64,000 bases of DNA from Spirosoma endophyticum (lineage in GTDB: Bacteria > Bacteroidota > Bacteroidia > Cytophagales > Spirosomataceae), in assembly GCF_900112365.1 (NCBI RefSeq), contig NZ_FOLQ01000004.1, positions 1 through 64,000 of the forward strand, given 5' to 3'. The notes below the pieces were generated by a model. The model was not told the DNA's origin. It saw only the letters and a program-made list of their open reading frames with translations, and did not search any database. The translations under genes and the position numbers were made by a program. Positions 18,740 through 27,020 of the stretch are shown piece after piece (positions within the stretch are counted from its first letter, which is position 1; each line of letters starts with the position of its first letter).

Positions 18740-18777
18740 CAGGGTTGAAAGGAATGGTTGAAAACAGGCATTTTCGC

Positions 18778-18840
18778 GTTCAATAAACTCGTTCACTTTA
18801 GTTGTTCAGCGTTTTTGGGTGAACTGAGGTTTTATTGAAC
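18778..18840. repeat. Nested long hairpin GTTCAATAAA...TTTATTGAAC
   Basis: Outer arms GTTCAATAAA (18778-18787) and TTTATTGAAC (18831-18840) enclose an inner pair GTTCAC (18791-18796) and GTGAAC (18819-18824). It lies 40 bases after the APH-like gene and could terminate transcription, or be a member of a small repeat family with 3982-4017. Confidence 0.5.
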
Positions 18841-19012
18841 GACAGAGCTTTTTAAAGTGTAAGCTACCTACCATTTATTATTACTCGACAAGTTTAAATC
18901 CTCCTAGGTTAGTCAACTTAGGAGAGATGTCCTTTGCCTTGGTTATACTGATTACAAAAACCTTAGACTTTTAAGGTAACAATTCTACCCCTCACAATCT
19001 CATTTTAGGGGA
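18841..19012. other. Intergenic stretch next to the IS110 remnant
   Basis: About 170 bases, AT-rich, with no gene. The transposase C-terminus that should lie here is absent. Confidence 0.4.
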
Positions 19013-19463
19013 TTAGTCGATCTGAATCGTAGCAGGCCGGAATATAGAAGGGCTAATCCAGTATTGACCCCGCTTCTTTTTGCTGACCATGCCACGATCT
19101 GCCAATTCCAACACAAACAGTCGATAACATCCGTTTTTGGGCTGCACGGGCTGCCCCATTTGCACATTCTTAGTTTGGCTACCACCAATTAGAAGTACTT
19201 CAAACCCAGCTTCCTGTAAGGCGTTGAAAAGTGTTTGCCAATAACTACCGGTGCTTTCCATGGCTGTCGTCGTAACCCCATGCTGCCGCAAATGGTCAAT
19301 GAGCAATTGGTGATCTTGGGTATACACCCCAAAGGATCGTACGTTTTCGGCATCGGCCGTCCGACTTGTTCTGATCGATGGCTACCCAATGTTTGCAGGA
19401 GCCAATATCGATGGCAGCCGCTTGTGAATTAATAACCAGAAGAGTTGCCGTTTGCTTTCCCAT
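19013..19463 (-). pseudogene. Truncated, frameshifted IS110-family transposase
   Basis: From the ATG at 19463 the frame reads AAAIDIGSCKHWVAIDQNK, the DEDD-type N-terminus of IS110 transposases. It shifts frame, then continues as FGVYTQDHQLLIDHLRQHG and TTAMESTGSYWQTLFNALQE, all diagnostic for IS110. A second shift near QPKTDVIDC leads into weak sequence and the gene ends after about 150 codons; the family is normally over 300. The C-terminal serine-containing domain is gone, so the element is dead. It lies directly left of the mobilisation genes. Confidence 0.85.
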
Positions 19464-19531
19464 ACGAATTGACGATTACAGGGGTGAAATGGCCTCAGGG
19501 AATGCTTGGATGTGTAAGAGACCCTCTAAAA

Positions 19532-19675
19532 TTAGAATCTTCGAATCATTATTCGGACCATTGACCGTTGAATCAGGGCTTCTAAAACCTTCACCGAGCT
19601 GTAGAGAGCATCCCGCCGTTTGGTGTTATCGCCCCGGAAGGAATAGATAAGCTCTTCTTTGGTTAGTGTTTTCAT
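19532..19675 (-). CDS. Very short hypothetical frame
   Basis: A 47-codon frame starting MKTLTKEELIYSFRGDNTKR. It is charged and protein-like but not recognised. It lies between the IS110 remnant and the mobilisation genes on the minus strand and may be a remnant or a small mobile-element protein. Confidence 0.25.
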   Translation of the reverse strand: MKTLTKEELIYSFRGDNTKRRDALYSSVKVLEALIQRSMVRIMIRRF

Positions 19676-19828
19676 TGGGCCTCGTTTGGTTACTGATAGG
19701 GAGTAAAAACAGCCCATTTGAGATAATTATTGATATATTAACATTAGTTTTATGATAATATTTTCATTTTTGGAATATTCTCAACTAATTATTAGAAGAT
19801 TCTCTTTTTTGGACACATAAAAACCTAA

Positions 19829-19849
19829 GGGCAAGTTGTCTTATTGCCC
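19829..19849 (+). other. Candidate oriT hairpin
   Basis: GGGCAA (19829-19834), nine bases, TTGCCC (19844-19849), about 50 bases upstream of the mobC-like start in an AT-rich stretch. Position and form fit the inverted repeat usually found beside the nick site of a transfer origin. The nick site itself cannot be named from sequence alone. Confidence 0.45.
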
Positions 19850-19900
19850 GGTAAAAAAAGAAATCACCCCGCTTGGACCCCTTACTTAACTAAACTCTAT

Positions 19901-20347
19901 ATGCAGAAATCAACGGCATCCCTGATTCGAAAAGGACGCCCCCCTAAAACCCTTCAGGACCAGCGTATTCACAAAGTCACCGTCAGTTTCACCCCCAGCG
20001 AGTATGAGCACCTGCGCCGGCTGGCTGGTCACCAGCCTGTGGTCAAGCCCACGGGCACGAGCACGAAAACAACAGCACGGCCTAAGCGGGACCATGGCTC
20101 GATGGCGGGCCACATCCGGGCTATGATCACTAACGGCCGTCAGGGGCTGACGGGGGAACAGTTTGGAATTCTTAACCAGTTGGTAGCCGCCTGTAATACG
20201 CTGGATGAGCTGGCGCGACGGGCTGAGACGGCGGGTCTACTGGCCTTGTCGGTTTCGCTGACCAGCTTGCAGCAACGGATCAGTGGGGTGCTGGATGAGG
20301 TGGATCGTCGGCAAACAGGACCGGGCAAAACCGCTAAACCTATTTGA
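19901..20347 (+). CDS. mobC: MobC-like mobilisation accessory protein
   Basis: A 148-residue protein from the ATG at 19901; a TTG at 19844 would also be in frame but lies in the candidate oriT hairpin. It opens with a basic GRPPKTLQDQ segment and the block HKVTVSFTPSEYEHLRRLAG, typical of ribbon-helix-helix MobC-type relaxosome proteins, followed by GHIRAMITNGRQGLTGEQF and a leucine-rich C-terminal helix region (LNQLVAACNTLDELARRAE). These proteins bind oriT and assist the relaxase. The stop is three bases from the relaxase start, so the two are co-transcribed. Confidence 0.8.
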   Translation: MQKSTASLIRKGRPPKTLQDQRIHKVTVSFTPSEYEHLRRLAGHQPVVKPTGTSTKTTARPKRDHGSMAGHIRAMITNGRQGLTGEQFGILNQLVAACNTLDELARRAETAGLLALSVSLTSLQQRISGVLDEVDRRQTGPGKTAKPI

Positions 20348-20350
20348 GCC

Positions 20351-21307
20351 ATGGTGGCAAAAGTGCGCTTGGGAGGAAGCTTTGGCAATTCAGTCCGCTA
20401 CCTGATGGAAGGGCGGAAAACGGAAGACCAGCAAATGGTGGAGAAGCACGCAGAAGTGCTAGCCGCAAATGGGATTCGGCTCGGCAGCTTGACACATATG
20501 AGTGCTGACTTTACTCGCCAACATGCGCTCAACCCTGATCTAAAACGGGCTGTCTGGCACGTGGCTCTGTCATTTTCCCGCGACGATGAATCCCAATTGA
20601 CTAACACCCGTATGGCTGAGTTGGCTAAACTGTATATGAGACGCCTGGGCGTTGATCCCACACAAGCCCAGTGGCTTCTAGTACGACATAGTGACCGGGA
20701 ACATCCACACATGCATCTACTATTAAATCGGGTCAAACAGAATGGCGGTACGATTGATGCAGGGTTTTGCCAAAGTCGCAGTCGATCTGTAGCCATTGCT
20801 ATTGCCCACGAACAGGGATTAACCCTATCAGTAAGCCGCCCAACGGCTAAAAAAGTGTCTCATCAGCAAAACGAGTCCGCATGGCGAACGGCAAAACGGA
20901 TCATCTATAAGGCCCTGGCGCAGGAGCTGTCTCACTCAGCATCGCTAATAGGTCTAGCTAACCGATTAGAGCAGTACGAAATTCAGGTTCATCGTTATCC
21001 GGCCAAGGCGGAGTCTGATGAATCCACGACGGGGGTAGTTTTTGAGCACAATGGTCAGTTTGTCAAGGCTAGCCAGGCTGATCGGGGCTTTAGCTGGCCC
21101 AAAATGAAAAACAAATTAACCCAGCAGCGACAACTGGGTATACAAGACCTTCCAAAACTGGGTCTGTCTTTAACAACCTCTCCAAAACCAGTTAAACAGC
21201 CAACCATAAACCAACCCTTGGCAAACAAATCAGAAACCGATGCTATCCTTCCTACTAAGGCCACTCAGCTAAATAAGTCCAGATTTAAGATTAATAGAGG
21301 GCGATAA
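20351..21307 (+). CDS. mobA: Relaxase / mobilisation nuclease (MobA/VirD2-like)
   Basis: A 318-residue protein. The N-terminus VAKVRLGGSFGNSVRYLMEG holds the likely catalytic tyrosine region of Bacteroidota relaxases. The metal-binding histidine motif is SDREHPHMHLLLNRV (HxH) at about residues 116-130. The C-terminal third (from about residue 200) is basic and low in structure. It nicks oriT and pilots single-stranded DNA. No coupling protein, type IV secretion genes, replication gene or integrase is next to it, so transfer would depend on a helper element. It is flanked by a dead IS110 and by a direct repeat at 21338. Confidence 0.85.
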   Translation: MVAKVRLGGSFGNSVRYLMEGRKTEDQQMVEKHAEVLAANGIRLGSLTHMSADFTRQHALNPDLKRAVWHVALSFSRDDESQLTNTRMAELAKLYMRRLGVDPTQAQWLLVRHSDREHPHMHLLLNRVKQNGGTIDAGFCQSRSRSVAIAIAHEQGLTLSVSRPTAKKVSHQQNESAWRTAKRIIYKALAQELSHSASLIGLANRLEQYEIQVHRYPAKAESDESTTGVVFEHNGQFVKASQADRGFSWPKMKNKLTQQRQLGIQDLPKLGLSLTTSPKPVKQPTINQPLANKSETDAILPTKATQLNKSRFKINRGR

Positions 21308-21337
21308 ACCACTAATTCTAAATAGTTCGTATGCTAC

Positions 21338-21363
21338 TGATTGAGTTGGACAGATATTAAAAT
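21338..21363 (+). repeat. 26-bp direct repeat, right copy
   Basis: Identical to 7408-7433 except for two central bases, same orientation, 31 bases behind the relaxase stop codon. It may mark the end of a former mobile unit. Confidence 0.55.
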
Positions 21364-21505
21364 CAGCGAAATAAGCCCTCATATTGTACATTTCCGTACC
21401 TGACTTTTTTATAAGGGTACCAGCGAAGTTTTGGTTTTCGCTTACGTTGATGCATCTGATGGGGCGTATGCTTATTAGATTCAGCTAAATCCAATACAGT
21501 TTAGC

Positions 21506-22339
21506 TTATTTTTTATACCCAAACTTCAAAATATATCCCTTTTTGCCATCGCCTTCGCTGGCGATAAACAAGTCGCCGTTGGGGGCAAAACAAATGCCTT
21601 CGGGCTGACGGAACTGCTTGGGATCGAGTGGTTCAGAATAGATTATTTTAGCCTCGTGGTTCGTAATCAGCAAGCGTTTTCCCGCCGACGTCAGCATATA
21701 CCATTCCCCCGTTATGGGATGCACGGCAATGCCCGACGGCTTCCATGTTTTCGGGTCGATGCCCGCTCCTTCGAGTTGCTCATCGTTCAGGCTCATGTCT
21801 TTGAACACAGCTTTGTTCAGCAGATCGAATGAATAGACGGCTTTATCGCTCGATCCTTTCCCCTCCTTTACGGCAATGAGCAGGCGCTTGGTTTTAGGAT
21901 TATAGCCCAATCCCTCTACTTCCGTTTTTTTAGGTAAATCGGTTTTAGTACGTCCGATTTGCGTAGATTCTGGCTTGAAACGAAACAAATTCCCATTGCT
22001 TTCGAGCACATACACGTCATCATTTACGTACTCAATTCCTTCAAAATCACCGTAACCGCCGAATCCAAAGTCTTTTACAACTTCCTTTTTCTTTGTATCA
22101 AAAACGTACACGACAGCCTCTTCATCCTGAACACAAAGCAACTGATTGTTCTTATAATACGTCAGACCCGATATTTCCTTTAGCTCATTGGGCATTGTAT
22201 AATTTTCATCGGGAGCCGTGAGCTGGTAAGGCAGTTTAAAGGGGGCGGCAATGGTTTCGGCCTTGGGTTTTTCATTTTTTGTCGACGAGCCACCGCAAGC
22301 CGTCAGTAGCCAGGCTACTCCTAAAAGAAGACGATTCAT
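21506..22339 (-). CDS. SdiA-regulated-domain lipoprotein
   Basis: A 277-residue lipoprotein if the ATG at 22339 is used; the open frame extends 102 codons upstream but that part is not protein-like. The N-terminus MNRLLLGVAWLLTACGG gives a lipobox with the lipid-bearing cysteine in LTAC. The mature part has beta-propeller-like repeats: LKEISGLTYYKNNQLLCVQD, DFEGIEYVNDDVYVLESNG, EVEGLGYNPKTKRLLIAV and RQPEGICFAPNGDLFIASEG. This repeat pattern is the SdiA-regulated family (PF06977). Likely at the outer membrane or periplasm; the molecular role is unknown. Confidence 0.85.
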   Translation of the reverse strand: MNRLLLGVAWLLTACGGSSTKNEKPKAETIAAPFKLPYQLTAPDENYTMPNELKEISGLTYYKNNQLLCVQDEEAVVYVFDTKKKEVVKDFGFGGYGDFEGIEYVNDDVYVLESNGNLFRFKPESTQIGRTKTDLPKKTEVEGLGYNPKTKRLLIAVKEGKGSSDKAVYSFDLLNKAVFKDMSLNDEQLEGAGIDPKTWKPSGIAVHPITGEWYMLTSAGKRLLITNHEAKIIYSEPLDPKQFRQPEGICFAPNGDLFIASEGDGKKGYILKFGYKK

Positions 22340-22468
22340 ACGTTCAATGTTTGTCGTAAAAGTAGGGGTTTGATGGGCAAATAGGGCAGCTATTTTTAGT
22401 CGAATTGATAGTATTACCTTCATCTCCTTCGCTTTTGTTAGCAGGGACGCATAAACAATTCCTAACCC

Positions 22469-23374
22469 GTGAGTAACACAATTAACGTAGTGAATCTGGC
22501 AATTGGCATCGATCTCGGAGGCACGCGCATTAAAGGCGTTTTGCTTGATACCCAAACGGGCAACGTACTGGAGAAACGAATTACCCCAACTGACGACGGA
22601 GAAGATAGCAACTGGAAAGCCGTGGTGGCCCAAACCGTACAGCAATTAAAAGCCACAACTACTGAACCAATACTGGGCGTCGGTGTAGCCGCACCGGGTT
22701 TACCAACCGTTGATAACGAAGCCATTGCCTGCATGCCCGGCCGTTTACAGGGACTGGAAGGATTTATTTGGTCGGAGTTTCTGGGTGAATCCGTGCGGGT
22801 GCTCAATGACGCTCACGCGGCTCTGCTGGCCGAAGCCCGATTTGGGGCAGCCAAGTCTGTCAAGAATGCGGTCATGCTCACGCTTGGTACGGGTGTTGGA
22901 GGTGGTTTATTGCTCAACGGACAGTTGTATCAGGGCTTTTATCAGATGGCGGGTCATTTGGGCCATATTTCCGTCGATGCTGATAGTGAACAGATTGGGG
23001 TAACCGGCACGCCCGGTAGTCTGGAAGATGCCATCGGCAATAGCACAGTTAGTCGGCGGTCGTACGGTCGTTACAAAACCACCTACGAACTGGTCGATGG
23101 TTACCGACGGGGCGAACCGCTGGCAACGCTGGTCTGGCTAACGTCTATCCGCCGACTGGCTGCTGGCCTGGCGTCTTTCGCCAATGCATTTTCACCCGAG
23201 TTGATCATATTGGGTGGCGGAATCACCCAGGCCGACGACGCCTTATTTACACCGCTTCAAACCTTTATCGACTTATTCGAGTGGCGACCCGCTGGCAAAA
23301 AAACGACCATTTGCAAAGCCCATTACGAAGATTGGGCTGGAGCCATCGGAGCAGCGGGCTGTTTTAACGACTAA
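22469..23374 (+). CDS. ROK-family sugar kinase
   Basis: A 301-residue protein starting at a GTG (MSNTINVVNLAIGIDLGGTR). The phosphate loop is GIDLGGTRIKG; LNDAHAALLAEARFG holds the catalytic aspartate in the ND pair; TLGTGVGGGLLLNG is the second phosphate motif; and AGHLGHISVD holds the ROK histidine. The usual zinc-binding CGCGxxGC segment is replaced by IGVTGTPGSLEDAIGN with no cysteine. It is thus a ROK kinase without the structural zinc site, most likely using a hexose or amino sugar. The SIS-domain gene follows 13 bases later, suggesting joint work on a phosphosugar. Confidence 0.87.
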   Translation: MSNTINVVNLAIGIDLGGTRIKGVLLDTQTGNVLEKRITPTDDGEDSNWKAVVAQTVQQLKATTTEPILGVGVAAPGLPTVDNEAIACMPGRLQGLEGFIWSEFLGESVRVLNDAHAALLAEARFGAAKSVKNAVMLTLGTGVGGGLLLNGQLYQGFYQMAGHLGHISVDADSEQIGVTGTPGSLEDAIGNSTVSRRSYGRYKTTYELVDGYRRGEPLATLVWLTSIRRLAAGLASFANAFSPELIILGGGITQADDALFTPLQTFIDLFEWRPAGKKTTICKAHYEDWAGAIGAAGCFND

Positions 23375-23387
23375 TTTTCAACTCATA

Positions 23388-24203
23388 ATGAGCTTAACAA
23401 CCCAATACATTCAAAAAACGCAGGCCATATTAGCAACGATTGAACAACAGGCAGACATCATTCAACAGGCTGCCAGTTGGTTTAGCCAGACGATTCTGGC
23501 CGGGCGGATGGTTCATCTCTTCGGTAGCGGTCACAGCCGCATTATGGTCGAGGAGATGTGGCCGCGGTATGGATCGTTTCCCGGCTTCAACCCCATTGTC
23601 GAGTTGTCGATCTCGTTTCATAACCTGGTGGTGGGTGCGAACGGACAGCGTCAGGCTATGTTTCTGGAAAATGTGCCGGGCTTGGCCCAGCGAATCCTTC
23701 GAAACTATGACCTGTCGAAACTGGATTCTGCTCTGGTCATCTCCTCCAGCGGATGCAACGTAGTGCCTATCGAAATGGCCGAAATCTTTCAGCAACAGGG
23801 TGTGAAGGTAGTGGCACTTATTACGAAACAACATGCAGAGAAAAGCACCAGCAAACGCATGGACGGTAAAAAACTAAGCGATTTTGCGAATCTGACACTG
23901 GACACGGGTGCCCCCGTTGGTGATGCCATGTTAACTATTCCGGGTTTAGATACGCCGGTTGCACCAGGTTCAACGGTTGGTGGAGCCGTTATCGTAAACT
24001 GTATCAAAGCCGAAGTCGCGCGCTTGTTGACAGAAGCAGGCCATCCACCCAACGTTCTATCGGCCGCTAACGTAGTGGGGCCGGAGCGAGCCGTGACCTT
24101 ATTCGAAAGTGCTTACGATGAACACGCCCACCGGCTGGCCAAGCTCTACGAACGCGTTGGGATACCGTCATCGGTCAGTGGACCGGGGCCTAACAGAACG
24201 TAG
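23388..24203 (+). CDS. SIS-domain phosphosugar-binding protein (UPF0309-like)
   Basis: A 271-residue protein from the ATG at 23388; an in-frame extension into the ROK gene is not real. The SIS fold is shown by VHLFGSGHSRIMVEEMWPRYG, SALVISSSGCNVVPIEMAE and VVALITKQHAEK. The pattern GSGHS..M.EE..PR.G is typical of UPF0309-type proteins. SIS domains bind or isomerise phosphosugars; here it probably acts on the product of the upstream ROK kinase, for example as a lyase, isomerase or deaminase-like step in amino-sugar use. Its stop codon lies in a 10-bp palindrome. Confidence 0.85.
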   Translation: MSLTTQYIQKTQAILATIEQQADIIQQAASWFSQTILAGRMVHLFGSGHSRIMVEEMWPRYGSFPGFNPIVELSISFHNLVVGANGQRQAMFLENVPGLAQRILRNYDLSKLDSALVISSSGCNVVPIEMAEIFQQQGVKVVALITKQHAEKSTSKRMDGKKLSDFANLTLDTGAPVGDAMLTIPGLDTPVAPGSTVGGAVIVNCIKAEVARLLTEAGHPPNVLSAANVVGPERAVTLFESAYDEHAHRLAKLYERVGIPSSVSGPGPNRT

Positions 24204-24229
24204 CAGACTCACGATCTGTTACGTTCTGT
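24193..24229. terminator. 10-bp inverted repeat at the end of the SIS-domain gene
   Basis: ACAGAACGTA (24193-24202) and TACGTTCTGT (24220-24229) with the stop codon in the left arm. No T-run follows; the stronger terminator is at 24342. Confidence 0.4.
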
Positions 24230-24341
24230 CATAGCTTGGTTTGATACCAATGTGATTGTGCAGCCATTTGTAACCGAAGCGCAGCCTGCATAAAATAAGT
24301 AGCGTTCCGCTCGAAAACTGAATCTTGGCATTCACGCTCCC

Positions 24342-24370
24342 GAAACCGGCATTCCGCCGGTTTCTTTTTT
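24342..24370 (+). terminator. Strong intrinsic terminator
   Basis: GAAACCGGC (24342-24350), loop ATTCC, GCCGGTTTC (24356-24364), followed by TTTTTT. It closes the ROK-SIS operon. Confidence 0.85.
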
Positions 24371-24416
24371 GCAAATTAGTATGAGTAAGTAGCTTTGTTA
24401 GTAAACCTATCGTATC

Positions 24417-25595
24417 ATGTCCTACCGTCTAACGAATTCGCAAAAGTGGCAGCTCGCCCTGAGTGTGTTCGTTATTTACTGGCCCATTCGGCTGTACGTT
24501 AACATATCTAACCTCGACTGGTTGCTTTCACCACGTAACATACCGTTCTGGATTTTCGAAATTATCCTGAGTGTTCTATTTTTTTTCGCCTGGATTACCG
24601 TATCCGAGCGATTGCAGCAATGGCTTTTTAAACGATTCGGTGGAGATTTCCTGATCGAGTTCAAAATACCGGCTCAATTAGCCACTCTAATCATAGCCAG
24701 TGCGCTGGCGGTCGTATTTAATTTTGCTTTCTACTCCCTCTGGCATACGCTGGACGATACGCTGGAAAAAAGCTTTGGTGTCCACCGGGACCAGGAAGTT
24801 CGGCCACCTCAGCCAGCTACCCCACAACCCGTATCCGAAGAACGGCGCAAACGAAGTGATCAGCGTAGGCGTGTCAATCATGGCTTGACAGTAATGGCCA
24901 TGTTATCCGCTTTTTATCTGGCGGCCAATCGACGGACGTATCGTCAACTGGAAGATGTTCAGTTCCGTGCCGAACGGCTGGAAAAAGAGAATGTCCGGGC
25001 GCAGTTCGCGGCATTGAAAAGCCAGGTCAACCCTCATTTCCTGTTCAATAGCCTTAGTATTCTATCGTCGCTGGTTCATGCAGACGCTGAATTATCCGAA
25101 AAGTTCATCGATCAATTGTCGAGGGCGTACCGCTACATTCTGGAGCAGAAAGACAACGAGCGGGTGCTGCTTAAAACCGAACTGGAGTTTATTCAGGCCT
25201 ATCGGTTTTTACTGAATATTCGCTTCGAGAACAAATTCGACGTAATTGTCAACGTACCACAAACGGATCAGATGCGCTATAGCATTGCTCCGCTAACCCT
25301 ACAGTTGTTGGTTGAAAATGCCGTAAAACATAACCGCATGTCTGCTAAGGAACCGTTGCGGGTGCAAATTCACCTCGACGGCGACTGCCTGGTCGTGCAG
25401 AATAACCTGCAACCCCGGCCGCAGGCCGAAAACTCTACCGGCGTAGGCTTGCAAAACATCATTACCCGATACGCGCTCCTTACTGATCAACCTGTTTGGG
25501 TGGGCGAAAGTGAGGGCAATTTTGTGGTAAAAATCCCCCTATTACTCAATGAGCGAATGAGTGAACTAGTCTCAGAACGCCAACCCGTTCGCTAA
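24417..25595 (+). CDS. LytS-type sensor histidine kinase
   Basis: A 392-residue protein with about four membrane segments in the first 180 residues, a basic linker (EERRKRSDQRRRVNHG) and a short coiled coil. The kinase part is of the His_kinase family PF06580: FAALKSQVNPHFLFNSLSIL holds the phosphorylated histidine in NPHFLFN, and the ATP-binding part has LLVENAVKHN and TGVGLQNIITRY. The LytTR regulator starts 38 bases downstream, making a two-gene signalling pair. The stimulus is unknown. Confidence 0.92.
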   Translation: MSYRLTNSQKWQLALSVFVIYWPIRLYVNISNLDWLLSPRNIPFWIFEIILSVLFFFAWITVSERLQQWLFKRFGGDFLIEFKIPAQLATLIIASALAVVFNFAFYSLWHTLDDTLEKSFGVHRDQEVRPPQPATPQPVSEERRKRSDQRRRVNHGLTVMAMLSAFYLAANRRTYRQLEDVQFRAERLEKENVRAQFAALKSQVNPHFLFNSLSILSSLVHADAELSEKFIDQLSRAYRYILEQKDNERVLLKTELEFIQAYRFLLNIRFENKFDVIVNVPQTDQMRYSIAPLTLQLLVENAVKHNRMSAKEPLRVQIHLDGDCLVVQNNLQPRPQAENSTGVGLQNIITRYALLTDQPVWVGESEGNFVVKIPLLLNERMSELVSERQPVR

Positions 25596-25633
25596 TTCAC
25601 ACGTTTAGTCGCTCACAAATTTGACCCGTAACA

Positions 25634-26440
25634 ATGAACGTAGTCATCATCGAAGACGAGAATCTGACCGCCAAACGGCTTGAAAGCTTACTTCACAAAT
25701 ACGATCCGGCTATTCGTGTACTGGCCCGGATTCCGTCGGTGGCCGAAGCCGTAGCCTGGTTTGGTGCACAAAATCTCAACGCTACGTCCCCTGATGTCGA
25801 TCTGGTGTTTATGGATATTCACCTCGAAGACGATCTGGGTTTTCGGATTTTCGAGCAGGCTCACCTCACCACACCCGTCATTTTCACCACGGCCTACGAT
25901 GAATACATGATTCAGGCGTTTAAGGTCAATAGCATCGACTATCTGCTCAAACCCATCAATTACGATGAACTGGTAGCGGCCATTGAGAAATTCAAGTCTC
26001 TGAAAAACCAGTTTGCCCTCGCCGGTTCACATGAGTACACGACGTCTCAACCCGATCTGGAAACGCTCTTAAACCTGCTCGGCAAATCGAAGCAAACGGA
26101 TTATAAAGAGCGGTTTATGATTACGGTTGGCACTAAAATACGTAGCATCGAAACAAGTGAAATCGCCTATTTTTATCTGGAAGAAAAAGTTGTTTTTCTG
26201 GTCACCAAAGACGGACTGACTCTCCCCGTCGACTACAGTTTAGACAAGCTGACACAAATCCTCAACCCGCGCCAGTTTTTCCGGATCAGCCGCCAGTTCC
26301 TGGTCTCGCTACCCGCCATCCAGACCATCCATGCCTTCTCGGCAGGCAAACTCAAGCTGGACATGACGCCCAGATCACGCCAGGACGTATTCGTCAGTGG
26401 CGACCGCATGACCGAGTTTAAGGAGTGGCTGGGGAAGTAA
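25634..26440 (+). CDS. LytTR-family response regulator
   Basis: A 268-residue protein with an N-terminal receiver (acidic pocket IIEDEN, phosphoacceptor D61 in VFMDIHLEDD, lysine K106 in YLLKPI) and a C-terminal LytTR DNA-binding domain from about residue 165 (IRSIETSEIAYFYLEEK, FFRISRQFLVSL). It is the partner of the upstream kinase. Its targets are not visible from the sequence. Confidence 0.93.
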   Translation: MNVVIIEDENLTAKRLESLLHKYDPAIRVLARIPSVAEAVAWFGAQNLNATSPDVDLVFMDIHLEDDLGFRIFEQAHLTTPVIFTTAYDEYMIQAFKVNSIDYLLKPINYDELVAAIEKFKSLKNQFALAGSHEYTTSQPDLETLLNLLGKSKQTDYKERFMITVGTKIRSIETSEIAYFYLEEKVVFLVTKDGLTLPVDYSLDKLTQILNPRQFFRISRQFLVSLPAIQTIHAFSAGKLKLDMTPRSRQDVFVSGDRMTEFKEWLGK

Positions 26441-26469
26441 TGTGAGTTACCGCAACATATAATCTGTAG

Positions 26470-26542
26470 TCTAGCGATAGCAAAAAAGTTCGTACGTCGC
26501 CAACATGGGTGGTAGCTGCGTGTCAACAACAAATTTTATCAC
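26470..26542 (-). pseudogene. Remnant of a DUF5615 (PIN-like) toxin gene
   Basis: On the minus strand, seven bases after the DUF433 stop, a GTG at 26542 starts VIKFVVDTQLPPMLATYEL and then meets a stop. The block KF.VD.QLP..LA is the N-terminus of DUF5615 PIN-like proteins, which normally follow DUF433 genes. Only about 20 codons remain, so no toxin can be made. Confidence 0.65.
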
Positions 26543-26548
26543 GATAGG

Positions 26549-26788
26549 TCAGGAGGCCAACGCCAGAGCAATAATGGTTTGGGCATTGGCAATGTGAGCC
26601 GCATACAGTAAAGATGCCTGGATATCAGCCTCTTCTAAATAAGGATAGTCAGCCAAAATCTCTTGGTTAGTCATGCCAGGAGCTAACAGTTCCAGAAGTT
26701 GCGCTACAGTGAACCGCATATTACGAAGCGTTGGTTTACCTTAACTGACAGCAGGCTTCAGGGTTACACGAGCAAGAAGATTTTCCAT
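26549..26788 (-). pseudogene. DUF433 antitoxin gene interrupted by a stop
   Basis: From the ATG at 26788 the frame reads MENLLARVTLKPAVS, then TAA, then GKPTLRNMRFTVAQLLELLA, NQEILADYPYLEEADIQASL and YAAHIANAQTI, ending at 26549. GKPTIRN.R.TV...LE.LA.GM is the DUF433 signature. The 80-codon length is right and only codon 16 is a stop. DUF433 proteins are antitoxin-like partners of DUF5615 proteins; the partner here is also ruined. Confidence 0.8.
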
Positions 26789-27020
26789 GACAAATAGACA
26801 TTTCAATGAAGCTACGACTTTTTACTTTCCGTTCGGTATTGCTGATTCTCTATTGGGTATTAGTCAATAGAAAGTTTTCGCGAGTGGTAAACAAACGCCC
26901 GAGTTTGAAAAATGACGAAGGCAGTGGTTCTTTTTTAATTAGCTTGTTTGGTCTATCCGTTGCACCGGCTTTTAACGTAGCGATTCAGAAACTTCAGCCC
27001 ATAAGCCGTACCTTTGCCTG
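26789..27020. other. Intergenic stretch upstream of the pseudouridine synthase
   Basis: A 71-codon plus-strand frame (26806-27021) covers much of it but shows no recognisable family and is probably not a gene. The promoter of the synthase gene should be here. Confidence 0.35.

Noticed and set aside
22340-22645. N-terminal extension of the SdiA-regulated-type lipoprotein
   Set aside because: The extension overlaps the promoter region and the start of the divergent ROK gene, and the lipobox fits only the downstream ATG.
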